The notes beneath the pieces were generated by a model. The model searched no databases and was not told the origin of the DNA. It saw nothing but the letters and a program-made list of their open reading frames with translations. Of a DNA stretch of 8,502 nt, positions 1 through 6,448 are shown piece after piece. The stretch comes from Methanosarcinaceae archaeon. GTDB lineage: Archaea > Halobacteriota > Methanosarcinia > Methanosarcinales > Methanosarcinaceae. Location of the stretch: positions 1 to 8,502 of the forward strand of contig JAUVET010000049.1 in NCBI GenBank assembly GCA_030594665.1. Direction: 5' to 3'. Position numbers and translations under genes: made by a program. Each line of letters begins with the position of its first letter. Positions within the stretch are counted from its first letter, which is position 1.

Positions 1-1
1 A

Positions 2-172
2 TCAGATACAGACATTCATTTTTTCAAAATACCTATACGATTTGGGTTAGTGTTTGGATCTAACACCGATTTACGTCAGCCGTTTATCTTCCACCAAAAA
101 ATCCACCAAAAAATCCACCAAAATTCTACAACAGCGCGTAATCTTAAATACGGCATCGAACTTATCATATAA
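2..172 (+). other. Possible 3' end of an upstream gene (56 open codons)
   Basis: The reading frame beginning at base 2 is open from the window edge to a TAA at 170-172. The translation begins SDTDIHFFKIPIRFGLVFG and ends in IELII. I do not recognise it. It passes through the 12-bp tandem repeat at 91-123, read there as IHQK-type units. It may be the tail of a gene starting outside the window, or chance openness. If real, it would end 43 bp before the TTG start of the fumarase alpha gene and would overlap the putative fumarase promoter. The other + frames have stops near 48-50 and 61-63, and the - strand here is rich in stops. Confidence 0.2.
91..123. repeat. 12-bp tandem repeat, 2.75 copies
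   Basis: The unit ccaccaaaaaat is repeated perfectly at 91-102 and 103-114, with a partial copy at 115-123. It lies upstream of the fumarase operon. It gives an STKK-STKK-STK string if the fumarase frame is read from 54, which looks like translated non-coding DNA and argues against that longer start. It is short and probably arose by slippage. Confidence 0.75.
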
Positions 173-173
173 T
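144..173 (+). promoter_or_regulatory. Candidate TATA boxes for the fumarase operon
   Basis: Two TATA-like stretches lie upstream of the TTG at 216: ttaaata (144-150) and catataat (166-173). With usual archaeal spacing of roughly 25-30 nt to the start site, they predict transcription starts near 173 or 197. Either would place the AGGAG ribosome binding site (204-208) in a short leader and exclude the 54-215 extension from the mRNA. This rests on pattern and spacing only. Confidence 0.35.
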
Positions 174-203
174 TACCCCGGCATATCACAAATACACATA
201 CTC

Positions 204-208
204 AGGAG
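204..208 (+). promoter_or_regulatory. Ribosome binding site deciding the fumarase alpha start
   Basis: AGGAG is followed by a 7-nt spacer and then TTG at 216-218. No comparable motif precedes the TTG at 54. This, together with family length, fixes the start at 216. Confidence 0.7.
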
Positions 209-215
209 ATATTTC

Positions 216-1067
216 TTGATCCATAAAATTACAAATGATTCAGTGGTAAATGCCACAGTCGATATACTCAAAAAAGCGGAAACCGAACTACCATCTGATA
301 TAATTAACGCGCTCAAACAATCGCAGCTACGCGAAACAAGCCCTATTGCAAAAGCACAGCTCTCCGCGATACTGAAAAACATTGGGATTGCAAAAGAGCG
401 TAGTATTCCAATGTGCCAGGACACTGGCATCCTTGTCTTCTTTGTAGAACTCGGGCGAGACGTTCATCTTGATTTTAACCTTGGGGATGCCATTGTTGAA
501 GGAGTCAGGCGTGCAACCAAAATAATCCCACTGCGCCCGAACGCTGTTGATCCGCTCACCCGCAACAATAGCGGGGACAATACAGGCGTCGGTCTACCGG
601 ATATCAAATACGAAATAGTTGAAGGAAATAAACTAACAATAACAGTCGCACCAAAAGGTGCAGGTTCCGAAAACATGAGCGTAATAACAATGCTCAACCC
701 CACCGAAGTTAACAGTATCCGTAACTTCATCCTAACAACAGTACTAAACGCAGGCGGGATGCCCTGCCCACCCATCATTGTAGGGGTCGGGATAGGAGGG
801 TCGTTCGACAAAGCGGCACGTCTTGCTAAATCTGCACTACTATCAGACTTGAACATCAACCCCAAAAATATGACAAAACCCGAACGTGATATCCTGAGTG
901 ACATCAACTCACTTGGAATCGGTCCGATGGGACTCGGAGGCGACACCACCGCACTTGCAGTTCACATAAAGACCGCGCATTGCCACACCGCATCACTTCC
1001 TGTCGCAGTGAACATACAATGCTGGGCAAACCGTCATGCATCCGTTACTCTTGGAGGTGACGAATAA
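216..1067 (+). CDS. fumA: Fumarate hydratase (class I, Fe-S), alpha subunit
   Basis: This is the alpha (N-terminal-type) half of a two-subunit class I fumarase, which interconverts fumarate and malate in the cytoplasm using a [4Fe-4S] cluster, as part of the partial TCA cycle of methanogens. Read from the TTG at 216 it has 283 residues, normal for the subunit. The frame can be extended to a TTG at 54, but that adds low-complexity sequence and lacks an RBS. Cluster ligands are probably C67 (in PMCQDTG), C184 (in GGMPCPP) and C269 (in QCWANR). Q68, D69 and H257 sit where catalytic residues of the Leishmania class I enzyme lie, by alignment from memory. The stop codon directly abuts the beta-subunit start. 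L-tartrate dehydratase alpha (TtdA) is the main alternative, being homologous and hard to separate by sequence. Confidence 0.93.
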   Translation: MIHKITNDSVVNATVDILKKAETELPSDIINALKQSQLRETSPIAKAQLSAILKNIGIAKERSIPMCQDTGILVFFVELGRDVHLDFNLGDAIVEGVRRATKIIPLRPNAVDPLTRNNSGDNTGVGLPDIKYEIVEGNKLTITVAPKGAGSENMSVITMLNPTEVNSIRNFILTTVLNAGGMPCPPIIVGVGIGGSFDKAARLAKSALLSDLNINPKNMTKPERDILSDINSLGIGPMGLGGDTTALAVHIKTAHCHTASLPVAVNIQCWANRHASVTLGGDE

Positions 1068-1640
1068 ATGGAATATCACTTAACCACACCACTTAGTAAA
1101 AGTGATATCGATCAATTAAATGCAGGCGACATCGTTTACCTCACAGGTACTGTGTTCACAGCACGCGATGAAGCACATGCCCGCATACTTGAAATGGAAG
1201 AAAAGGGCGTGCCACTGCCATTTGACCTTAATGGTGCAGTCATATACCACTGCGGACCGCTCATGCAGAACATCGACAACAAATGGCAAACAGTTGCCGC
1301 AGGACCAACAACAAGCGGTCGAATGTCTAAAATGACAAAACCCCTTCTTGAAAAATTCGATGTTCGTGCCCTGATCGGAAAAGGTGGCATGCAAAATGTA
1401 TCGGAATCTCTTAAAGATCAGTGTGTCTACCTGACATACACAGGCGGATGCGCGGCACTTGCAGCAGATTCCATCACGAATGTGTCCAATGTACACTGGC
1501 TTGATCTGGGAATGCCCGAAGCAGTATGGGAACTTGATACAATTGAATTCGGTCCCCTTATCGTCGGAATTGATTCAAAAGGCTGTGACCTGTTATCAAA
1601 CGTTATTGAAAGTGCAAAAAAGGTCTTTTCTAAAATCTAA
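1068..1640 (+). CDS. fumB: Fumarate hydratase (class I, Fe-S), beta subunit
   Basis: This is the beta (C-terminal-type) half of the class I fumarase, 190 residues, typical length. It joins the alpha subunit to complete the active site. Visible family motifs are [13 protein letters not shown] (R33), GPTTSGRM (T81, T82, R85) and IGKGGM (K105). R85 and K105 are 20 residues apart, as are R471 and K491 of the Leishmania enzyme, and T81 fits its catalytic Thr467 (comparison from memory). [10 protein letters not shown] (124-133) is another conserved block. The ATG follows the alpha stop with no gap and is preceded by GGAGGTGA at 1053-1060, a full-length archaeal ribosome binding site inside the end of the alpha gene, so the two are coexpressed. 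The tartrate dehydratase beta subunit is the alternative. Confidence 0.93.
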   Translation: MEYHLTTPLSKSDIDQLNAGDIVYLTGTVFTARDEAHARILEMEEKGVPLPFDLNGAVIYHCGPLMQNIDNKWQTVAAGPTTSGRMSKMTKPLLEKFDVRALIGKGGMQNVSESLKDQCVYLTYTGGCAALAADSITNVSNVHWLDLGMPEAVWELDTIEFGPLIVGIDSKGCDLLSNVIESAKKVFSKI

Positions 1641-1651
1641 TATTTATCTAC

Positions 1652-1656
1652 TTTTT
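1652..1656 (+). terminator. Oligo-T tract after the fumarase operon
   Basis: A run of five T lies 12 nt after the fumB stop, in an AT-rich stretch. Archaeal RNA polymerase stops at U-tracts without needing a hairpin, so this is a weak candidate. A second, longer T tract (T7, 1732-1738) spans the loop and the start of the right arm of the palindrome downstream. Confidence 0.3.
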
Positions 1657-1696
1657 AATTTATTCCGGATGAAATGAATCATGGCAAAAAATATTC

Positions 1697-1765
1697 ACCG
1701 CAGAGGACGCTGAGGTCGCAGAGAATTGTACTTTTTTTCTCTGCGTTCTCAGCGAACTCTGCGGT
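1697..1765. repeat. Imperfect palindrome made of 9-bp CGCWGAGNN units
   Basis: The left arm 1697-1725 pairs with the right arm 1737-1765 (25 of 29 positions complementary) around an 11-nt T-rich loop. Each arm is itself three 9-bp units. The left arm reads CGCAGAGGA, CGCTGAGGT, CGCAGAGAA; the complement of the right arm reads CGCAGAGTT, CGCTGAGAA, CGCAGAGAA. The mismatches fall at matching unit junctions. It lies between two convergent operons, 56 nt after the fumB stop and 38 nt from the stop of the opposing tadC-like gene. I recall similar CGCAGAGGA-type intergenic repeats in many environmental bacterial and archaeal genomes; this is memory, not a search. As RNA it could form a long hairpin in transcripts from either strand and may protect or terminate both. 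Confidence 0.85.
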
Positions 1766-1766
1766 T

Positions 1767-1772
1767 AAAAAA
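1767..1772 (-). terminator. Oligo-T tract ending the secretion operon
   Basis: On the - strand this is a run of six T, 31 nt after the stop of the tadC-like gene and immediately before the palindrome. It is a plausible archaeal termination signal, judged by composition and position only. Confidence 0.35.
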
Positions 1773-1803
1773 TGTCCATTGTTTTTTATTCATTCATCAT
1801 GTT

Positions 1804-2793
1804 TCACATAAATAACGTAAATGTCACCCATGCGACAAGCGTAAGAATAACTGAATGCTTAAGCCCTGCAAAAAACTCTCCTTCACCAAGCTGTCCTGCC
1901 ACCAATCCACTTACAAATCCCTGTATCACGGCTGCATGGAATAGGGTACGAGAGAATTTAGCCGGATCGAATGCACCCAAAAACTGCGAACCTGCGCCTG
2001 CTGCTGCCGCTGCTTGACCTGCTTGTGCCATTGTCGGAATAAAAGCAGAGGTTAACATCAAAATAACAAAAATGAATACAAAAAATGCCATGTAAACGAT
2101 TACCAGATATACGACCATATTTCCACTTCGTTCTCTTTGAAGCATCTTGATCTCAGTTGCATCACGTGCTGCAGCTTCAAGAACAGATGACACCCTGCCA
2201 CCTGCACGATTTGCCTGTGTAATAAGTGCAATCGACCTTGAAATGAGTGGAGTGTTCATACGTTTTGAGAAATTAATAAGTGTGTCTTCAAAAGATACGC
2301 CCCATGACATCGATGAATCCATCAAACGAACCTCTTTTGAGAGTTCTCCATATTCCCCTTTGGCAACTGTAGCGATCGCCCTTGGTAAAGTAAGTCCTGC
2401 ACGGCTCATTTCCGAAATATCACGTAAGAAATTTGGCATATACTCTTCAATCTTCTTTATCACCTTGCGTTTCTTATAATGCATGATTGCCGGAGGCGTT
2501 ATGGCTATCAAAACCGTGAAAATTATCACATCATCAATTAAAAAACTGCCCCAAACAAGCTTGAATCCAATTATACAAAATATGAGTGCAGCAGGAACAC
2601 TAAAAAATGCCATATATGCAGGATAACGGTAAAGAGTTTCATAAGGATCTTTAAAGAACTCTTTGATCCTGATATTCTTTTTTGACCTTTCTATACCAAG
2701 GGCAATTGAATTTTCTTCCAATTCCCTGAGCTGCTGATCACTTAAATTTTCCCGGGCAAAGGATCGTGTATCCAATTCATCTGTTTTCACCAT
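1804..2793 (-). CDS. T2SF-domain membrane platform protein, TadC-like
   Basis: This is an inner-membrane platform component of a type II/IV secretion or type IV filament machine, expected to couple the motor ATPase to subunit movement across the membrane. From the chosen start it has 329 residues. A charged N-terminal region is followed by two hydrophobic segments (about 60-80 and 87-105). A cytoplasmic T2SF domain follows (about 116-218, with the typical PNFLRDISEMSRAGLTLPRA opening and QANRAGG near its end), then up to three hydrophobic segments (about 226-250, 282-302 and 310-329). An Ala/Gly-rich loop (256-268) joins the last part. An ATG at 2799 overlaps the preceding stop as ATGA but sits 1 nt from the GGAGG motif; the ATG at 2793 has a 7-nt spacer and is preferred. 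It is the last gene of the operon. The TadC assignment rests on having two separate short T2SF proteins. Confidence 0.88.
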   Translation of the reverse strand: MVKTDELDTRSFARENLSDQQLRELEENSIALGIERSKKNIRIKEFFKDPYETLYRYPAYMAFFSVPAALIFCIIGFKLVWGSFLIDDVIIFTVLIAITPPAIMHYKKRKVIKKIEEYMPNFLRDISEMSRAGLTLPRAIATVAKGEYGELSKEVRLMDSSMSWGVSFEDTLINFSKRMNTPLISRSIALITQANRAGGRVSSVLEAAARDATEIKMLQRERSGNMVVYLVIVYMAFFVFIFVILMLTSAFIPTMAQAGQAAAAAGAGSQFLGAFDPAKFSRTLFHAAVIQGFVSGLVAGQLGEGEFFAGLKHSVILTLVAWVTFTLFM

Positions 2794-2795
2794 CT

Positions 2796-3719
2796 TCATG
2801 CCTCCGGAGTCATACTGCTAATTAAAATAATGAATATCATACTTCCAATCGGTACAATAGCATAGATAAGCAAATACAAAAACGTCATACTTGAACTGCC
2901 CATAATCGACATGACTGAGATCATAATTATCAAAAACAAAGGTCCTGCAACAAATGCAGTTACATAAGTTTCACCCAGAAGTCCAAGGGTCTCCAAAAAC
3001 TCTTTCTGTCTTTGCCTGTTTTCTGCAATATATTGTTCTGTCTTAATATTGAAATACTGTTCAAGTTGTCCACCTGACGTGACAACTGTTACTGCACCCT
3101 GTAAGAAATCCTGTAAAGTTACAGATGGTGTTGTCATTGAAAGATTTTTCATACCAGTGACAAGATTATGCCCCAAAACTTCAATATCCCGTACAAGATA
3201 TCTCATTTCCACTGCTACTTCCCCATAGATATCATTTTGGGCAAGTGACCTGAACAGGTCTACAGGAAGCACACCTGCGCCGGACATTGCCGACATGTAG
3301 TTGATCGCATACGGCAACAACTGGTCAATATTACGCTTTCTTTCACTTGCCATCAGTACAGGATATAACAAAAATATCCTATAGACAACTGCAAAAACGG
3401 AGCCACCTATAAGGATACTTCCTATTAAAGATGTAACAATTGACTTATATACAGCATACTCAGCAGTCCATACAGGGAAATTTAACCTGCTGCCGGAGAT
3501 ATCAGGAACACCAACATAGGAAAAAAGAATATTTAAGACAAAAAGTGCTATCAAAGAGCAAACTATTGATGTGAAAAGTGCACCGGACATATACATGTCA
3601 TACCCAATATCCATCCTGTTTCTCAAGATCGACTGTCGCAGACCGTAATATTTCTCACTTCTTTTGTTGTAAAAATTACCAAAAAGATTGTAAGTAAACC
3701 TAAAATACGAATTAGCCAT
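2796..3719 (-). CDS. T2SF-domain membrane platform protein, TadB-like
   Basis: This is the first of two tandem T2SF platform proteins, 307 residues, probably partnering the downstream TadC-like protein in the membrane. Hydrophobic segments lie at about 46-70, 92-119, 247-273 and 279-302, with the cytoplasmic T2SF domain at about 130-235 (RNIDQLLPYAINYMSAMSGAG at its start, TSGGQLEQYF near its end). The ATG overlaps the end of the ATPase gene by 8 nt (ATGGCTAA), and its TGA lies within the ATGA junction with the next gene, so translation is probably coupled. The RBS is weak (GTGAGG about 10 nt upstream). Having two roughly 300-residue proteins rather than one roughly 550-residue ArlJ/FlaJ points to a Tad- or Epd-like pilus, not an archaellum. 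Which of the two is ancestral TadB cannot be settled by eye. Confidence 0.88.
   Translation of the reverse strand: MANSYFRFTYNLFGNFYNKRSEKYYGLRQSILRNRMDIGYDMYMSGALFTSIVCSLIALFVLNILFSYVGVPDISGSRLNFPVWTAEYAVYKSIVTSLIGSILIGGSVFAVVYRIFLLYPVLMASERKRNIDQLLPYAINYMSAMSGAGVLPVDLFRSLAQNDIYGEVAVEMRYLVRDIEVLGHNLVTGMKNLSMTTPSVTLQDFLQGAVTVVTSGGQLEQYFNIKTEQYIAENRQRQKEFLETLGLLGETYVTAFVAGPLFLIIMISVMSIMGSSSMTFLYLLIYAIVPIGSMIFIILISSMTPEA
2801..2805 (-). promoter_or_regulatory. Ribosome binding site deciding the tadC-like start
   Basis: On the - strand GGAGG is followed by c and ATG (2799), then AAG and ATG (2793). The spacer is 1 nt to the first ATG and 7 nt to the second, so the second is the likelier start. 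The motif lies inside the last codons of the preceding gene. Confidence 0.6.
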
Positions 3720-6234
3720 ATAGATCTTGCCTCACTATTTTCATCATCGTTTGAGGTTCACGATTATACGCAACTATAATCTTAGAGATGTCTTCATAAT
3801 TATCGATCTCTTTTATACGCGTCCACTCAAGAACTTCCTGTCTTCTCTTTAACTCATCCCTTACCTTTAATTCATCCCATCCGCGATTTTCCATGACACT
3901 CTCGACCATATAGGATCGACCGGAATACTGGTACGTATCCTTTGCGGCATTCCAGACGAAAACCTCATTTGTAAGCAACTCCCCGGTACGCGGATCCACA
4001 CCAACGATCTCTGTGATCGACTTGCAACGTCTTACACGTTCATCACCAACTTTGACCTGGGCCTGAATAGCAACAATATCAAGAGCCTGCATCATGATCC
4101 TTGGTACATTGATAGGCGGGTTTTCAAGCCTGTGGACAACAGACTGGACTGAATCGGCATGCATAGTGGAAAATGTAGTGTGACCTGTGGACATTGCCTG
4201 GAACAATACATAAGCCTCAGAACCTCGTACCTCTCCTACCAATATGTATTCAGGACGCTGCCGCAGGGATGCACGTAAAAGTTCATACATCTCAATGGAA
4301 CCTTTTGATTCACCTGCAAATGATTCGCGAGTGACACCCGGGATCCAGTTAGGATGCGGCAAATTAAGTTCTCTTGTATCTTCAATTGAAACGATCTTCA
4401 TCTCAGGCTGGATAAAAAGCGAGATCGCATTCATAGCAGTTGTTTTACCGGATGCGGTACCACCTGCAAATACAATACTCTTATTCGACTCTACTGCAAG
4501 CCACATGTAAGCCATTATTGCAGTTGAGAACGTGTGAACATTTACAAGATCAGAGGGTGTCATTGGGTTCTCATTGAACCTTCTGATCGTAAAAGTACTA
4601 CCACGTGTTGTGACTTCACGACCGAGTGTCAATTGAATACGTGAACCTTCCGGCATTGTCGCATCCAAAAGCGGATTTGATATAGATATGTGCCTTCCAC
4701 ATATCTGGGCAATCCTGATCACGAAAGAATCCAATTCATCATCACTATGGAACTGGACAGTTGCAGGAATTGATTCATGTTTTTTGTGATAAACAAAAAT
4801 AGGAGTGTTTGGTCCATCACACGATATATCCTCAAGCAAACTATCCCGCATCATTGCATCGATTTCACCATATCCAATAAAATCACGCGTTATGTAATAT
4901 AATATTTTTTCACGGTTTGCAGTTGATATATCTATCCTATAATCCTTCAAAAGTGAGTACACACGTTTTTTAAGATAAACTACTGCATTGTCCGGCGTGA
5001 TAGTTTTTAAATTTACATCAAGAGTCTCAACCAGACGCCTCTTTGTCATCTTTAACAATTCAGCCTCATTTTCCGTGAGTGTTGGCTCGATCACTTGATA
5101 CTTGAATTCATGAAGATCCGGATCATGAATTATTCGAATATAAGCATATGGTGCATTAACCTCATAAAGGTCTACCTCTTCGTAATTTGCCCCCTCAGGC
5201 ATGGTAAAGTCCACAAGCGGACCATGTTCAACAAAACTGTATTCTTCGATCTCAAATTTTTTTCTGGTTAACTTGTTGACAAATTTATCATATAGGGATT
5301 CTTGAAGCTTGATCTCTTCAACCTCTTCAGGTTGTTCATCTTTAACTACATCCTTAATAGTTTTCTCCCATATACTTTCTATTTCATTAGGGAGTTCGGT
5401 CTTTTTGATGATGTCAAGATGTGAACTGTCATGCTTAAACTTAATCTCCTCGATCTTAATATCAGATCCTTCAGGTAAGATCAGATCGGATAATGAAACC
5501 TCATCAATATCATCAATATCATCAATTTCAACAATTTCAACAATTGCATCGGCTGCAGATTCATCAACTACGGAGTCATCAACTACGGAGTCATCGGCTA
5601 CGGGTTCATCAACTACGGGTTCATCAACTACGGGTTCATCAATTACGGAGTCATCAATTACGGAGTCATCAATTACGGAGTCATCAATTACGGAGTCATC
5701 AATTACGGGTTCATCGGCTACGGGTTCATCAACTGCGAGTTCGTCAACTACGGGTTCATCAACTACGGGTTCATCAACTGCGAGTTCGTCAACTACGGGT
5801 TCATCAGCTACAAATTCATTGGCTATGGATTCATCAATTGCGGATTCATCAATTGCGGGTTCGTCAACTGCGAGTTCGTCAACTACGGGTTCATCAACTA
5901 CAAATTCATTGGTTATGGAGTCATCAACTACATGCTCACCATCATCCGCACCAAGATTATCAGCAGGTAAGTCTACATCCGTATTTTCGTTATTTATGAT
6001 ATCTTCTGGTGAAAGAGATTCTTCATCGTCAAATTGTTTTTCGATCCCAGTGACCATATCTTCCGATTCACCTGATGCATCGGAATCAACGCCATCAAAT
6101 GATGATTCATCTGAAGCTAACACATCCCTCACATCTGACAATAATCCGGCATTTTGTAGTTTTTTCATCTTATCTTCAATGGAAGGACTGTTTTTTTCAT
6201 TAACGGCTTTTTGGGATTCATCACTTTCATCCAT
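3712..6234 (-). CDS. Secretion/pilus motor ATPase (GspE/TadA family) with long acidic repeat extension
   Basis: This is a hexameric motor ATPase of the type II/IV secretion superfamily, powering filament assembly or secretion from the cytoplasmic face. It has 840 residues. Residues 1-280 are acidic and low in complexity. Residues 102-226 are 25 pentapeptide repeats, and 231-245 hold IVE/IDD triplets. The archaeal T2SE N-domain covers about 330-560. The ATPase core shows Walker A GGTASGKT (591-598), an Asp box IEDTREL (617-623), Walker B and catalytic Glu in ILVGEVRG (664-671, E668) and a His box GHTTFSTMHADS (684-695). No four-cysteine zinc motif is present. The core alone is of normal family length, so the extension is extra. 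ATG 6234 has only a weak RBS; an in-frame stop lies nine codons upstream with no other start between. It follows minD after 214 nt and overlaps the TadB-like gene by 8 nt. Confidence 0.93.
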   Translation of the reverse strand: MDESDESQKAVNEKNSPSIEDKMKKLQNAGLLSDVRDVLASDESSFDGVDSDASGESEDMVTGIEKQFDDEESLSPEDIINNENTDVDLPADNLGADDGEHVVDDSITNEFVVDEPVVDELAVDEPAIDESAIDESIANEFVADEPVVDELAVDEPVVDEPVVDELAVDEPVADEPVIDDSVIDDSVIDDSVIDDSVIDEPVVDEPVVDEPVADDSVVDDSVVDESAADAIVEIVEIDDIDDIDEVSLSDLILPEGSDIKIEEIKFKHDSSHLDIIKKTELPNEIESIWEKTIKDVVKDEQPEEVEEIKLQESLYDKFVNKLTRKKFEIEEYSFVEHGPLVDFTMPEGANYEEVDLYEVNAPYAYIRIIHDPDLHEFKYQVIEPTLTENEAELLKMTKRRLVETLDVNLKTITPDNAVVYLKKRVYSLLKDYRIDISTANREKILYYITRDFIGYGEIDAMMRDSLLEDISCDGPNTPIFVYHKKHESIPATVQFHSDDELDSFVIRIAQICGRHISISNPLLDATMPEGSRIQLTLGREVTTRGSTFTIRRFNENPMTPSDLVNVHTFSTAIMAYMWLAVESNKSIVFAGGTASGKTTAMNAISLFIQPEMKIVSIEDTRELNLPHPNWIPGVTRESFAGESKGSIEMYELLRASLRQRPEYILVGEVRGSEAYVLFQAMSTGHTTFSTMHADSVQSVVHRLENPPINVPRIMMQALDIVAIQAQVKVGDERVRRCKSITEIVGVDPRTGELLTNEVFVWNAAKDTYQYSGRSYMVESVMENRGWDELKVRDELKRRQEVLEWTRIKEIDNYEDISKIIVAYNREPQTMMKIVRQDLYG
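5500..5545 (-). repeat. 9-bp tandem repeats, five units, inside the ATPase gene
   Basis: On the + strand the units are tcatcaata twice, tcatcaatt once and tcaacaatt twice (5501-5545). They encode IVE-IVE-IDD-IDD-IDE at residues 231-245, directly after the pentapeptide array and a short AADA linker. The length is a multiple of three, so copy changes keep the frame. Confidence 0.85.
5557..5931 (-). repeat. 15-bp minisatellite, 25 units, encoding acidic pentapeptides
   Basis: There are 25 contiguous 15-bp units encoding residues 102-226. The protein consensus is [VA]-[VIA]-D-[ED]-[PSL], with two divergent ITNEF/IANEF units. Four consecutive units (VIDDS x4) are identical or nearly so in DNA, suggesting recent slippage. 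Units 2-5 and 8-11 match as blocks six units (90 bp) apart, suggesting a larger duplication. The unit length is a multiple of three, so the ATPase frame survives expansion or contraction. Confidence 0.95.
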
Positions 6235-6448
6235 TCTACCACACTCTTTCTGCTTAAATCATATTTTTTTGCAATATTGAATGTTGTTACATAATCTGGT
6301 AACTTCATCGTTTGTGATCTCAACTTTTTTGTTAAGATTATTAATTTCATTCGATAACTGACATATTCGAATAAGCATAAGATATGCCATTATTGATATC
6401 TACACAACAAGAGCCATCGATGAAACACTCAAATGATGTCAATAACAG
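6235..6448 (-). other. Gap between minD and the motor ATPase gene
   Basis: This 214-nt AT-rich gap separates the two genes in the same direction. I see no convincing TATA box or strong RBS. A - strand frame from ATG 6350 (or ATG 6308) runs into the ATPase gene out of frame to 6165 and contains an HTH-like stretch (IAKKYDLSRKSVVEWM). It has no visible RBS, so I do not call it a gene. A small inverted repeat, gcata/tatgc, lies at 6375-6387. The gap is large enough for an internal promoter or RNA processing site, which would let minD and the ATPase be expressed at different levels. Confidence 0.4.

Noticed and set aside
464..949. Open frame on the - strand opposite fumarase alpha
   Set aside because: The + strand encodes conserved fumarase with intact cluster cysteines; the antisense frame has no RBS or recognisable product.
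1116..1496. Open frames in both strands within fumarase beta
   Set aside because: Out-of-frame shadows of a well-conserved gene, with Cys/His-rich unlikely proteins and no RBS.
1697..1765. Palindrome considered as a terminal remnant of an insertion sequence
   Set aside because: No transposase fragment or target duplication is visible, and the internal 9-bp periodicity is unlike IS ends; it is treated as an intergenic repeat.
5557..5931. Regular repeats considered as a CRISPR array
   Set aside because: Units are contiguous, 15 bp, in frame and lack unique spacers, so this is a protein-coding minisatellite.
5309..6280. Long + strand open frames (5309-6280 and 5493-5999) opposite the motor ATPase, with Ser/Thr/Gly-rich or His/Gln/Arg-rich repeats
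   Set aside because: They mirror the 15-bp and 9-bp repeats. Because the periods are multiples of three, any frame free of stops in one unit stays open throughout. The - strand frame has clear ATPase motifs and extends far beyond the repeats.
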